Assembly (NCBI RefSeq): GCF_016862555.1
Contig: NZ_BONE01000028.1
Location: 37,665-101,664 of the forward strand
Origin: Asanoa siamensis
GTDB lineage: Bacteria; Actinomycetota; Actinomycetes; Mycobacteriales; Micromonosporaceae
Direction: 5' to 3'
DNA length: 64,000 nucleotides
Part shown: one piece after another, positions 37,244 to 46,067 of the stretch
Position numbering within the stretch: the stretch's first letter is position 1
How the letters are laid out: each line of letters begins with the position of its first letter
The notes under the pieces: model-generated
The model's database searches: none
Seen by the model: the letters and a program-made list of their open reading frames with translations, nothing else
Told to the model about the DNA's origin: nothing
Program-made: the position numbers and the translations under genes

Positions 37244-37647
37244 CCGCGTTCGGCTTCGTCCTCGACACGTCATCGATCCTCGGCTACGCCCAGCTACGGA
37301 TAGGTGTGGCCGAGATGCTGCTCAGCGCCGAGGAGCTAGGCCAGGTCTTCGGCGCCACGGAGCTGTGCCTGGGTTCGGCAGCTGACCTCGAAGCGGCCGG
37401 TATCGGCACGGCTCTCGGCGCCCATGCCGTCCGGGATCACGGATCGCTGGTGGTTCTAGCCGATGCGATCCTGCCATCCGATCGGCGGGTCGCACTTCAT
37501 AGACTCTTCCCCACCCGAGCGGACGTGGTGAGTGCCTTGCTCGCTTCGTTCCATTGGGGAGTTCCTGTGGTTACGTATGAACCGAAGGCTTATGTCGGTA
37601 CTAACGGCATTCTTTATGGCGATGTCCTGGAGATCGAGGACGCCTGA
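37240..37647 (+). CDS. PIN/VapC-like protein, possible toxin
   Basis: A 135-residue protein. The first strand FVLDTSSILGYA carries the Asp and Ser/Thr typical of PIN nucleases, and the end VPVVTYEPKAYVG resembles the last strand of actinobacterial VapC-like proteins. The middle acidic residues of the active site are hard to place (candidates E at LLSAEEL and D at HAVRDHG), so catalytic activity is uncertain. GTG start overlaps the upstream stop, as in toxin-antitoxin pairs. Confidence 0.5.
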   Translation: MTAFGFVLDTSSILGYAQLRIGVAEMLLSAEELGQVFGATELCLGSAADLEAAGIGTALGAHAVRDHGSLVVLADAILPSDRRVALHRLFPTRADVVSALLASFHWGVPVVTYEPKAYVGTNGILYGDVLEIEDA

Positions 37648-38335
37648 GCTTGAGATAAGCAACTCGGACGCGGGTGGCGCTGACCGTCCGGCAACCACCG
37701 CTCGTGGGGCATCCAATTAACCGAGCACCTTTCACGCCGGGGGTTGGTCGGTTGCGCGCTAGCACGGGGGCGTTGGCTGGTTAGCGTCTCGAGTACTGAC
37801 GTGCCAGCTCGCATAACACGCCTTAATCCGAAAGGCTGCAGCAGCTGTCGCGGCTGAGTACCTAGGACTCTGCTGGGCGTGTCCGTCGGCTGAGCCCAAC
37901 GAGCTCGCCGCCGAGCTGCCAGCGCCCGCCTCCGCGCCCCCAGCCAGCGCCCGCCCTGGCACTCGGATTCGATACCAAGCCGGTCGGAGACAGGCATCGT
38001 TGACAACGCTGAGATATCGAGGTCCGCGTGGGGCCAGCGATTTTCGCGAACCGGTGTTGCCGGCCAGGAATCGACGGGGGGCGTGAGGCCTTCGGCATTT
38101 CGCCGCTGCGTGAACACTGACCCCGGGCGCCCTAGAACCCAGGGGCACCGCAGGGTCAGTGGCAGAGCGTTGGCATGGCGAGACACCGCGCCGACGACCC
38201 GCGATACTGCTACCTGTGTAGTAGCGGGCGACTTGAGCAAATCTATAGCTTGCTTGGCGTGACGGTTCCGTCATCAATTGCGGCAGGAGCGGGCGCAAGC
38301 TACGCCATCGCGTTCACCGGAGAAGGGTGGGAAGT
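37648..38335. other. Intergenic stretch without a convincing gene
   Basis: About 690 bases. Long minus-strand open frames here are Ala/Arg-rich and look like composition effects. The notable feature is the 20-bp motif at 38207-38226. Reading minus from it, the next ATG (38176) opens only six codons, so a gene that once lay there may have been lost. Confidence 0.5.
38207..38226 (-). promoter_or_regulatory. Shared 20-bp operator-like motif, copy A
   Basis: On the minus strand this is CGCTACTACACAGGTAGCAG, identical over all 20 bases to 55961-55980. It contains the inverted repeat GCTAC-N7-GTAGC. In both copies TTGC lies at the same distance upstream and TnTCG follows. It is 110 bases before the start of the helical-repeat gene at 38336. 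Confidence 0.65.
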
Positions 38336-39187
38336 TTGACCACCTACGGTGTGAGTGAGGGCGCTCTCAACGCAGTTCGCGCTCTGTATGGCCGATCCTG
38401 CTACCAGCATGCGGCACTTCGAGCTGCGCGTTGCCTTTCGCAGTTTGATCCGACCACCGTTGGTCCGGACCCGGTTCTAATGGAACTCGCGCTTCTCTAC
38501 GCCGCCAGCGCCGTACACGCGGCGCCAGCGAAACGCACCTCGTACGAGCTTCAGCTCGTGAACACATGGACATGGGGACGCCCCGCCTGCAGCAGGTGGG
38601 CGCCGACCCTTCGAAGGGTTGATCTGGAGGCGGCCTTGCATTGGGCTCGCTACGCGCAAAACAGTGCCTGGCTAGTCGATCCGCCCGGAGCGCCGCGGCG
38701 AGCTGCCGCCCTACAAGCAGTCGCCGCGCTCGCCCACCAACTCGGCTTTCATCACGAAGCCATTGTCTTCGCCGCCAGGCTGCTCACCATCCAGCGCGAG
38801 ACCCGCAAGGTCGACGGTCTCGTGCATGCTGAACTGACCCTCGGCATTTACCTGCACGCGAGCGGTAGTTGCACAGACGGGACCATGACGGCCACAGGCG
38901 CCTGGCGGAGGTGGAAGAACCACTACGGCAGCCCTCGTGAGAATACAGCCGCGCTGATCGTCAACGTGCACGTCGCCTCGCTGCTCATGGCCTGCGGTCG
39001 AGCCACGGACGGCCAGACCCTGATGGAAGAGGTGGTTGAGCCAACTGATCTGCTTGCCCGGCACCGCACCGCGATGTGCCGGAATGTGCTCGACCGCCTC
39101 GAAGGCGCACGCCTGTCCCACGCGGCTGTGCACCACAATCGCTTTGCCGTTGCCGTCGATCTGGCCGAACGGCCGAGACCAACATGA
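38336..39187 (+). CDS. Helical-repeat (TPR-like) protein, copy 1
   Basis: A 283-residue, mostly helical protein with TPR-like spacing (HAALRAARCLSQFDPTTVGP; LMELALLYAASAVHAAP; LHWARYAQNSAWL; VAALAHQLGFHHEAIVFAAR). It is a full-length paralogue of 47811-48656, including YLHASGSCTDGT against YLHADGSCAEGT and SLLMACGRA in both. Aligning the two N-termini places the start at TTG 38336 (TTYGVSEG against TTDLVHAR), not at GTG 38327. Such proteins often form the C-terminal sensor half of XRE regulators in actinobacteria, but no HTH is present here. It may bind a regulator or peptide. Confidence 0.72.
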   Translation: MTTYGVSEGALNAVRALYGRSCYQHAALRAARCLSQFDPTTVGPDPVLMELALLYAASAVHAAPAKRTSYELQLVNTWTWGRPACSRWAPTLRRVDLEAALHWARYAQNSAWLVDPPGAPRRAAALQAVAALAHQLGFHHEAIVFAARLLTIQRETRKVDGLVHAELTLGIYLHASGSCTDGTMTATGAWRRWKNHYGSPRENTAALIVNVHVASLLMACGRATDGQTLMEEVVEPTDLLARHRTAMCRNVLDRLEGARLSHAAVHHNRFAVAVDLAERPRPT

Positions 39188-39464
39188 CCCATCCCATACA
39201 CGCGCTGGCAGTTGGGCTCCCAAATTTCTGCAGATCCTCCCTGCGGGACCCCAACCGCGGCCCACCACGCAGTTCGCTCGACGCAAGGCACGGCCTTCCT
39301 CGAGTGCTTTGACCGTCTTCGAGCCTGGCGTGGGTGTAGTTGCCGCCGCATTTGGCGACCCGAACCCGGCGACCCCATGGACTTCAGTGACACCCCTGCC
39401 CATAGCATCGGCCTGGCAGGCGTCGGGCAAAGGCCCTGACCCTGGCCAAACCTGGGGGATGTGA

Positions 39465-40313
39465 ATGGCTGGTGGCGCATCGATCAGCGGGCCTGCATCG
39501 TCACCATGCCCAGCCTGCCCATACCGGCGCGATGTGCCCTCCGGGGTGTGGTCTCGACACGAGTACGTGCGGTTGACCGCGTACGACCTGGACACCGCTC
39601 TGCAGCCCAGCACGGTGCTTGTCTGCTATGGCAGCGAGCCGCGGCGGGTGTGCGCAGGATGGGCAGGCTGCCACGACACGCGCGAGCTGCTGGCACTACG
39701 GCTGGCCGCACCGTGGGGAACCATGGCTGCCGACGATCTCGCTGCCACCCACCGCTACGTCAGCCCGGCCCCGTTGTTCTCCTCGGGCCGGGAAGCAGCC
39801 GTGCACGGCGCCGCGAGCCTGGCCGACCCGAGCCCCGCGGCGCGTGCCCTGATCGCGCAGGTCGCACCGAGGATCGAGGTCCCGTTGCTCGGGCCGCTGG
39901 TCGCGACTCTTCCTGTTCCAGAGCCCGTGCCCGTCGACGGTGACTGCCTGATCTGGGCGCCGGCCACCGCGCGCCGTCTGGCGGCATCGGGTGTGACGGC
40001 GGCCCCTGTCAGTATCACCGGCTGGGCGGATCCCGCGCAGGTCACCATCGCGTTTGTGCATTGCGCCGTGGCCGTGGACCTGGAAGAAGAGAACCCCGCT
40101 CACCGTCGCGGCCCGTACATCGTTGATGTGACCGCTCGGCAGTTCGCCGGCGACCTGCCCGAACGGTGGGTGGCTGACTGGTCGAACTATGCTGCGTGCC
40201 TCGCGCGGGCTACGGGTGCGTTCGTCGTGACGTCCAGTCTGGACTCCTCGCAGCTGCGGCGAGAACGCTGGAACGACATACGAGACCGGCGCCGCATCTG
40301 GCACTGGGCGTAA
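39465..40313 (+). CDS. DUF6283-like cysteine-motif protein
   Basis: A 282-residue protein. Near the N-terminus is CPACPYRRDVPSGVWSRHEY, followed by LTAYDLD and VCAGWAGCHDTRELLALRLA, the DUF6283 signature (CPxCPYRRDxPSGxW); the Cys residues probably bind metal. The remaining about 190 residues are a separate domain of unknown type (FVHCAVAVDLEEENPAHRRG; VDVTARQFAGDLPERWV). GGGGG precedes the ATG. DUF6283 genes are frequent on actinobacterial plasmids and phages. Function unknown. Confidence 0.65.
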   Translation: MAGGASISGPASSPCPACPYRRDVPSGVWSRHEYVRLTAYDLDTALQPSTVLVCYGSEPRRVCAGWAGCHDTRELLALRLAAPWGTMAADDLAATHRYVSPAPLFSSGREAAVHGAASLADPSPAARALIAQVAPRIEVPLLGPLVATLPVPEPVPVDGDCLIWAPATARRLAASGVTAAPVSITGWADPAQVTIAFVHCAVAVDLEEENPAHRRGPYIVDVTARQFAGDLPERWVADWSNYAACLARATGAFVVTSSLDSSQLRRERWNDIRDRRRIWHWA

Positions 40314-40595
40314 CCCCTGAGCGACGACCGTACGCATGTTCCACCCGGCCGTCGTGCCTGACGCCCTCCGCCCTCCAGACGCGTGCGTATGCCCGCGTAC
40401 TGGCCGCCGCGAATGCGATCGGCCGGGACAGCGGCGTGGTCGACGTCGTCTAATTCGACGATTCCGCCGCGGTCGGGGCCTCGCCAGGCCGGCTTCGCGT
40501 CGCCTGGCTCAGGCAAGCTTTGGATAGGCGGCAACGCGCAGCCGCCTCGACGAGATCGCCGCGCACGGCGCCGAGGCGTGCATGCTTCCCGATAC

Positions 40596-41315
40596 TCAAG
40601 ACCTTACGTCGGCTGAGACACCGGCCATACGTCCGCGGTCGCCTGCCAGCGCGATCGCGTGGGCCAGGTCCTGGTCGGTGCCGTGAGCCACGATCAGCTT
40701 CAACCCGGCGCGGCTGACGACGTAAACGCCGCAGCGGCCTCCGTGCCGCTGGGCGAGCTCGGGCCAGCCGTCCGGCACGGCGGCCATGGGGGCCCAAAAA
40801 GGTCTACCCCCGGGCTCGACCACTACGCCCGGCCGCCGGGTGCTCGGCAGGATGACCCTCCACCCCGGGACGTGAGGCGGGATGTGGGAGAGGCCCCCGA
40901 CGGGCTGCATCCCCTGCCGGATGCAGGCGGCGATGGCCAGGTCGACGGGCTCGGGTCCCTCGATGCTTGAGGCGGCGACCGCCGTCTCGATCAAAACGAA
41001 TGGCCACCCGGTGTCAACGCTGCTGCCGATGAGGCCAAATGCTTCACCGGCTCTAAGCTCGCTTGGCGCGGGGATGCCCGGCACCAAGTCTGGTAGGACG
41101 CCTTCCTTGGAACACGCGAGGTGCGCGAAGAACACCAGGGCGGGCGGTCCGAGCCTGACACCCGCGACAGCAGGACGCGCGTCATCGAAGATGTCTTCAT
41201 GGCCGCAGTAGGGACAGCGAAATCCAGGCGGCCACGGACCTTCGAGAATCTCGGCTGCCTGTTGCGCTCCAACGATGTCGCGCACCTCGTCGGGTATCAA
41301 AATGTTCCGGGTCAC
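40596..41315 (-). CDS. Zinc-ribbon protein of unknown function
   Basis: A 239-residue protein from GTG 41315 (GAGGG eight bases upstream; the ATG at 41360 lacks one). After an N-terminal helix (IPDEVRDIVGAQQAAEILEG) a CPYCGHEDIF knuckle appears with a second Cys in HLACSKEG. The rest is mixed alpha/beta (RVILPSTRRPGVVVEPGGR; GRCGVYVVSRAGLKLIVAHG). Conserved hypothetical of actinobacterial accessory DNA as far as can be judged. No function assigned. Confidence 0.6.
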   Translation of the reverse strand: MTRNILIPDEVRDIVGAQQAAEILEGPWPPGFRCPYCGHEDIFDDARPAVAGVRLGPPALVFFAHLACSKEGVLPDLVPGIPAPSELRAGEAFGLIGSSVDTGWPFVLIETAVAASSIEGPEPVDLAIAACIRQGMQPVGGLSHIPPHVPGWRVILPSTRRPGVVVEPGGRPFWAPMAAVPDGWPELAQRHGGRCGVYVVSRAGLKLIVAHGTDQDLAHAIALAGDRGRMAGVSADVRS

Positions 41316-41440
41316 AGATGTCGCCCTCTCATCGCGGCCGCGTGGCGCGCGCGAATCCATAGGTGATGGCGACCAATGATTCTATTGCCGGGATGACGGC
41401 CCCGTCTGGGCCCAATTGCGGGGCGATTGTGTGGCCGGCG

Positions 41441-41831
41441 TCAGGGCCACGGCTGATCGGCCTGAAGTTGCGGCGGCCGGACGGGCCGGCAGTCATCGGC
41501 GATGCCCGGCTCGGCGCGAATGTCGCCGCACCCGTCGACCAGGCAGATCCAGACGTGGTGGCCCCCGCACGGGCACATCGCCCAGTCGGCCCGCGTCCAG
41601 GTGGGGGACCCAGTACCTGTGCTTGTTGCGACAATGAGTTGACGCGTCGCCGTCGAGGACACGGATCGAACGTTGGCTGTAGGAGGCAAGCGGGTCGGCG
41701 CGGGCCGCCATGACCAGGGTGCGCAGTTCGGCGGCGGTTCGCGCCTGCTCGACGAGTTTGGTTGTTCCGTGGGGAGAGTCCAGGGCGCGGTGCCAGGTGG
41801 TGGTGACCTCCCAGACCCGGACCCACTCCAC
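41441..41831 (-). pseudogene. Frameshifted small zinc-motif gene next to a LexA-type box
   Basis: The GTG at 41831 opens a frame reading MEWVRVWEVTTTWHRALDS, ASYSQRSIRVLDGDAS and CRNKHRYWVPHLDAGR. Near 41590-41610 good coding moves to another frame: ADWAMCPCGGHHVWICLVDG, then a Cys and GDIRAEPG, ending at 41441. Joined, this gives about 129 residues with a CPCGGHH...CxxxxC knuckle. Either a recent frameshift or a sequencing indel. The start is 12 bases from a perfect LexA-type palindrome, so the intact gene would be damage-inducible. Family not recognised. Confidence 0.5.
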
Positions 41832-41842
41832 CCCCGGATTCT

Positions 41843-41860
41843 ATCGAACGTGCGTTCGAT
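41843..41860. promoter_or_regulatory. LexA (SOS) box
   Basis: ATCGAACGTGCGTTCGAT is a perfect 18-bp palindrome containing CGAAC-N4-GTTCG, the SOS-box consensus of actinobacteria and Bacillus. It lies 12 bases before the GTG at 41831 (minus) and about 150 bases before the GTG at 42011 (plus). Confidence 0.7.
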
Positions 41861-42010
41861 TGCTTCGAGGCCGCTGGACGGCAGTGGCCGGTGCCCACGG
41901 ACCGCGGGCGCTGGACACGACTAAGGAGGAGGTCGAAGATCGGTGTGTGGTTCCGCTCTGAGGGTCCTGGCAACGTACGAGGCCAGCGCCGCGGGGACGA
42001 ACGGAAGCGA

Positions 42011-42376
42011 GTGAGCACGGCGAGTTTGATCAACACGTTCCTGACGACAGGGCGCGAAGCCCTCGCCCTGGAGCAGCGGCTGTCCTTGATGGCCCTGGGC
42101 GATCCGCTGCGAGCGCGGCTTGGGCGTAAGCACCAGGAGGTGCTGCGGCGTCAACAGGCCGAGATCGTGGCCGCGGTTCGCGCCGGTGTGGAGTGGTCCA
42201 CCGTGGAGTTCGCGTTGCGGCTACATGGCCAGCACGCCGACCGGGAGGCAGGGTCGGCCGTGTCGACTCCGGCCGAGGCCTTCCTGGAATTGCTGGAGCG
42301 CAGCCTCGCCGGCGTAGCTCCGACAGCCGCGGCGGGGATGGTGCCGGGATCCGCCTCTGTGGTTTCATTTCAATGA
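42011..42376 (+). CDS. Small helical protein of unknown function
   Basis: A 121-residue, largely helical and charged protein (STASLINTFLTTGREALALE; GRKHQEVLRRQQAEIVAAVR; TPAEAFLELLERSLAG). The GTG at 42011 is chosen because the upstream part of the frame (to 41891) is Arg-rich and non-coding in character. The stop codon lies inside the stem of the terminator at 42372-42415. It could be under the LexA box upstream. No domain recognised; Ala/Leu helices suggest an oligomer or nucleic-acid-associated small protein. Confidence 0.5.
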   Translation: MSTASLINTFLTTGREALALEQRLSLMALGDPLRARLGRKHQEVLRRQQAEIVAAVRAGVEWSTVEFALRLHGQHADREAGSAVSTPAEAFLELLERSLAGVAPTAAAGMVPGSASVVSFQ

Positions 42377-42415
42377 AGGCCGGACATCTTCCCCCGTGGA
42401 TGTCCGGCCTTCATT
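42372..42415. terminator. Strong bidirectional hairpin terminator
   Basis: A 17-bp perfect stem: AATGAAGGCCGGACATC (42372-42388) with GATGTCCGGCCTTCATT (42399-42415), 10-base loop. It lies between convergent genes and begins in the stop codon of the left one. The AT-rich outer stem ends serve as A/T tracts in both directions. Confidence 0.8.
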
Positions 42416-42440
42416 GCTCAGCTGCCGGCGCCGCCCCGGA

Positions 42441-43334
42441 TCACGCTGTCGGTGGAGGCCGGGACGCCGGGAAATCAAGGCGGGCTTGGGTAGCGTCACG
42501 GCAGCCAACATACGGACTTTCGGTGTCGGCCACCCGCTCGCTGGCGATGATGACGATGTAGCCGCCGCTGGGTGACCAAGGCTGCGGGTTGCCGGCCGCG
42601 TCTACGGCTTGTTCGTGCCAGGCGAGGATCTGACCGGTTGCCGGGTGGACGATCAGGGTTGCCTTGAGCCCGTCGCTGGCGAGGTCGGGTCGGATGTGGG
42701 TGATCGCGATTCCGGCGCGGCCTGCCCGATCCGTGACGTCGTAGTGGAGCGACAGGTTCGGGATCGTGGCCAGCAGCCGAAGCGATGCCGCTCGCACCGG
42801 TTGCGGGAGGTGCTGCTCGCGAGCCAACGCGAAGATAACGGCGATGAGGTCGCGCGCCTGGGCGGAGGGATCGCGGAGCAACTGGTGCCGGAGAGTTTCG
42901 GGATCGCTCGAGGGCTGGTCGACACCGAGCATCGTCGTCGGCATGCCGGCGGTCCATCGCTGCTCAGGTTCCTCAGGCGTGCATCCGGCGGTTTCGTTCC
43001 AGGTCAGCAGGCGCCCGCTGCCCCCGGGACCGCGCCAAGACTGCTCGACAAGGATCCGACGCTGGTAAGCCCAGGGACCATTGGTGGGCAGGTCGGGCCA
43101 ACTGCGCGTGGTCACGTACGAGAAGCTGCCATGGCTGACGTCACCAGGTGCCGGCTGCAGGCGGTCGGCCAGTTCCTCGAGCTCATCGTTGGCTGAAGCA
43201 GCGGGGACGCTGGCCCTGGTCTGCCCTGGAGAGCCTGGTGCGATGGCCCTCTGCCCGGCGCTGCAACTGGCAGCCAAAGCTACGGCGATTCCAAGCGCGG
43301 CGGCGGCCGCGCAGCGGCGTAAAACGGGGATCAT
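42441..43334 (-). CDS. CU044_5270-like lipoprotein
   Basis: A 297-residue protein from ATG 43334 (GGAG six bases upstream) with signal peptide and lipobox ALAASC. The mature part (SHGSFSYVTTRSWPDL; NGPWAYQRRILVEQSWRGPG; ARDLIAVIFALAREQHLPQP; HEQAVDAAGNPQPW) follows the pattern of CU044_5270-family exported proteins, which in actinobacteria usually sit next to an ECF sigma factor and may act as its surface sensor. No sigma factor is seen here, so the partner is missing or elsewhere. Family call by motif memory only. Confidence 0.6.
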   Translation of the reverse strand: MIPVLRRCAAAAALGIAVALAASCSAGQRAIAPGSPGQTRASVPAASANDELEELADRLQPAPGDVSHGSFSYVTTRSWPDLPTNGPWAYQRRILVEQSWRGPGGSGRLLTWNETAGCTPEEPEQRWTAGMPTTMLGVDQPSSDPETLRHQLLRDPSAQARDLIAVIFALAREQHLPQPVRAASLRLLATIPNLSLHYDVTDRAGRAGIAITHIRPDLASDGLKATLIVHPATGQILAWHEQAVDAAGNPQPWSPSGGYIVIIASERVADTESPYVGCRDATQARLDFPASRPPPTA

Positions 43335-43422
43335 GAACGTCTCCAAGTCCACGAACTGCGCGATGATCGGCGTCGCCGGTCACCGAAGGCGTCCGCAGCG
43401 GCGTCGTTGGCAGGGTGAGCGG

Positions 43423-43989
43423 TCATCGCGCTGGGATGCGGATGCGCCAGGCGAGGTGCAGGTCAGACACCCGTGCGCCAACCGTGATGCGGTGGAAGAC
43501 GGTGGTGGCGGCGTAGTCGAGTGCCGCGTCGATGGGGTGAAGGCCATGAAGGGTCGCGTAGCCAGTGACCAGGCGTGGCGTGTGGCGGAGGATGGCGTCC
43601 GTAACGGCCTGGTGCAGCGCCCCGCCGGGAATCATCCGGCAGCGGTTGGCGCAGATGTACACGCAGCGGCCCGCGCCATCGGCGGAGGCGGCCAGCGGCT
43701 GGTGACACAAACCGCATCGGGTGAGCGCGGGATCCAGATAGTTGCCCGGACGTGGCGGGCGGACCGCAGAGTATGCATCCGGGTCCAGGCCGCCGGCGTC
43801 GGTAACCCACCGCTTGGCGCGCCGTAGCGGTACACCGAGCTCGCGGGCCGTTTCCGAGATCGCCGCGTGCGGGTTGCGCGTGGCCCGCAGGCGCGCAGTC
43901 GCGACCACGGCCTGGCGGACGTCCGCGGAGTATTTAGTGCCCTTGCGCTGTCTCGGTTTAGCGGCCAACGTGGTTTGCGTTGCTGTCAT
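43423..43989 (-). CDS. HTH plus zinc-ribbon protein, transposase/recombinase-like
   Basis: A 188-residue protein. Residues about 15-65 (KYSADVRQAVVATARLRAT; AAISETARELGVPLRRAKRW) form an HTH like that of IS3-type OrfA proteins. Then CGLCHQPLAASADGAGRCVY with a second Cys pair (ICANRC) and GGALHQAVTDAIL resemble the recombinase zinc beta-ribbon of large serine recombinases. No catalytic domain is present. It may be a DNA-binding accessory factor assembled from mobile-element parts. Start at ATG 43989; 52 bases separate it from the DUF574 gene upstream. Confidence 0.55.
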   Translation of the reverse strand: MTATQTTLAAKPRQRKGTKYSADVRQAVVATARLRATRNPHAAISETARELGVPLRRAKRWVTDAGGLDPDAYSAVRPPRPGNYLDPALTRCGLCHQPLAASADGAGRCVYICANRCRMIPGGALHQAVTDAILRHTPRLVTGYATLHGLHPIDAALDYAATTVFHRITVGARVSDLHLAWRIRIPAR

Positions 43990-44041
43990 CGTCGGTTCTT
44001 CTTCGTAGGTGGGGCGGCCGGGTTGGCCGCGCTCGAGCCGG

Positions 44042-45004
44042 TCACTGGTCATGCTTTCGGTGGCGGTGCGGACTGTGGGTGGTAGGCCCGGTCCCAGGGA
44101 TGGCAGGAGTTGGGGGCCTCGGGCGCCGTCGCCGGTGCTGAGCTTCGGCGGGGCGCGGCCGGCGGGCAGGCCACGGGTTCCAGGCAGGTGTTCCGCGTTC
44201 GGGGATGCGCCCGACCACGGCGGTCATCGCATCGATGGAGTGCCCGACGGGTTCGCCGATGTCCGGCCGCCAGGCGTGCAGCGGGACGGGCTGCTGAGCG
44301 GTCCGGGTCCAGTCGGCAGGCTCGATCTGCCAGCCGTCGAACAGCGCGGCGACCTGGTCGGCGCTACGCAGGTGTAGTGGGCTGCCGATGCTGGCGTAGA
44401 TCGCCTTGACGGCATCGCACCCGGAGCGGTCTGCAGCGCCGGGGACGGCATGCGATATCGCGAGCAGGCTGCCCGACGGTAGTCGGCGGCGCAGGGTCGC
44501 GGTGACCAGGTCGAGTCCTTCGGCGACGAAATGGCCGACGCCGAGCATCAGGACGCAGACACGCGGGCCGCCGGCGAACAGAGCACGGGTGGTCGGGTGA
44601 CCGAGGATGGCATCGATGTCGCGGATGTCGCCGCAGACCGCGGCCGCCCCCGAGTCATCGCCGAGCAGATGCCGAGCATGGTGGACGACCTGCAAGTCGC
44701 GGTCGACGTATAGGGTGCGGGCGCGGGACCGCCAGCTACGCGCGACCCGATGTGTGGGAGACAGGGTGGGTAGGCCGCAGCCGAGGTCGAGGAAGCGCTG
44801 TATACCGTGCGCGGCCGCGCTGCCAATCACGCGGTGCGCGAACGCACGGTTCGCCGCGGCCGCATCCACGATGTGTGGTGCGGCAGCGATCACCAACCGG
44901 GCGGCCTTACGGTCGGCGTCGTAGTTGTCGCACCCGCCGAGGTAGAAGTCCCACATCCGGGCCACCGTGGCCACGCTGGGATCAACCCCTGATACGCCGG
45001 TCAC
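44042..45004 (-). CDS. DUF574 SAM-dependent methyltransferase A
   Basis: A 320-residue S-adenosyl-methyltransferase-like protein. Family motifs in order: MWDFYLGGCDNYDADRKAA, ANRAFAHRVIGSAAAHGIQR, FLDLGCGLPT (SAM-binding glycine motif), LYVDRDLQVVHHARHLL and LLAISHAVPG. The GTG at 45004 has CGGAGGA about six bases upstream. About 55 residues at the C-terminus are a Pro/Arg-rich tail. DUF574 proteins are numerous in actinomycetes, often next to XRE regulators; their substrates are unknown. It stands directly downstream of a second DUF574 gene. Confidence 0.82.
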   Translation of the reverse strand: MTGVSGVDPSVATVARMWDFYLGGCDNYDADRKAARLVIAAAPHIVDAAAANRAFAHRVIGSAAAHGIQRFLDLGCGLPTLSPTHRVARSWRSRARTLYVDRDLQVVHHARHLLGDDSGAAAVCGDIRDIDAILGHPTTRALFAGGPRVCVLMLGVGHFVAEGLDLVTATLRRRLPSGSLLAISHAVPGAADRSGCDAVKAIYASIGSPLHLRSADQVAALFDGWQIEPADWTRTAQQPVPLHAWRPDIGEPVGHSIDAMTAVVGRIPERGTPAWNPWPARRPRPAEAQHRRRRPRPPTPAIPGTGPTTHSPHRHRKHDQ

Positions 45005-45053
45005 GCCGGTCCTCCGGGCCGGGGTGCGACGATGGTTTGGCCATGGAAGCGCC

Positions 45054-45935
45054 TCATCCCGCACCGACCATCTGGGCAACGGCGCCCCATTCGCCGCCCG
45101 GACAAATGCCTTCGCCGGGAGCGGCTGGGGGTGGGGTGGCGTCGGGGTGCCAGTGGGTGATGCCGACGACGCCGGGCTCGATGAGGGTCAGCCCGGTGAG
45201 GAAATCGTGGACTTCGATGCGGGTGCGTGCCTTGGCAGGGGTGGCGGTCTGCTGGGCGTAGACGTCGCCCACGGCGACCGATGCGGAGAGCGTAGGTTGG
45301 AACACCTCCGCCGCCCCGTGGGAGATCGCCACGAAGCTGCCCGGCGGCAGCGCCGCCACGAGTCGGCGCACCGCAGAATGGGCTTGGTCATCGGGGAGGA
45401 AATGGAGCACCGCGGCCAGCACCAGCCCGACCGGCTGGTCGAAGTAGAGATGCCGCCGGGCGGCGTCGAGGATCCCATCAGGCGAGCGCAGGTCGCCGCG
45501 GACTGCAGTGGCGTAGTCGTTGCCCCTTAGAAGGTCGAGGCTTTCCGACACGGCCATGGGATCGATGTCGACGTAGAGGACCCGGGCCTTGCTGTCTACC
45601 TGCTGCGCCACCTCGTGAACATTGCCTTCGGTGGGGATTCCGGAGCCGATGTCGAGAAACTGCCGGACCCCGGCGTCCACGAGGTATCGGACGACACGGC
45701 CGAGCCAAGCCCGGTTCGCCCGCGCGACCGCCGGTACGTCGGGCCAGGCGTTCGCGATGGCCAAGGCAGCGGCCCGGTCCGCGGGGAAATGGGTGACGCC
45801 GCCGAGGAAATAGTCATAGATCCGGGCGGCGGTCGCCGGCCGCTGACTCCGGTCGCCCGTCGACGCAGGCGTGGCCGCGGTGTCGGCGGGCAGTGATTCA
45901 GGCGTTGATGGGTCCGATGGAGGCGTGAGGGTCAC
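45054..45935 (-). CDS. DUF574 SAM-dependent methyltransferase B
   Basis: A 293-residue protein with the same motif order: RIYDYFLGGVTHFPADRAAA, ANRAWLGRVVRYLVDAGVRQ, FLDIGSGIPTEGNVHEVAQQ, LYVDIDPMAVSESLDLL and FVAISHGAAE. Start at GTG 45935 with AAAGGA eight bases upstream. It is 49 bases upstream of methyltransferase A on the same strand; the two differ enough (e.g. CGLPTLS against SGIPTEG) to be an old duplication or separate acquisitions. Possibly co-transcribed from the multi-HTH regulator side. Confidence 0.83.
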   Translation of the reverse strand: MTLTPPSDPSTPESLPADTAATPASTGDRSQRPATAARIYDYFLGGVTHFPADRAAALAIANAWPDVPAVARANRAWLGRVVRYLVDAGVRQFLDIGSGIPTEGNVHEVAQQVDSKARVLYVDIDPMAVSESLDLLRGNDYATAVRGDLRSPDGILDAARRHLYFDQPVGLVLAAVLHFLPDDQAHSAVRRLVAALPPGSFVAISHGAAEVFQPTLSASVAVGDVYAQQTATPAKARTRIEVHDFLTGLTLIEPGVVGITHWHPDATPPPAAPGEGICPGGEWGAVAQMVGAG

Positions 45936-46067
45936 GTTGGGATTCCTTTGTGGATGGGATGGTCAGGTCGAGTCGCACCTGTTGGGGCGGCGCCTTCACC
46001 TGCCGCCTACGTAGGAGGGGATCGAAGCCGTGGTGTAAGAGGTGGCCAGGCAAGGGTTTGATGGCCG

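Noticed and set aside
37759..38298. Minus-strand frame of 179 codons next to the 20-bp motif
   Set aside because: Ala/Arg/Ser-rich with no motif; the exact DNA match at the motif includes third codon positions, which favours a DNA site over coding.
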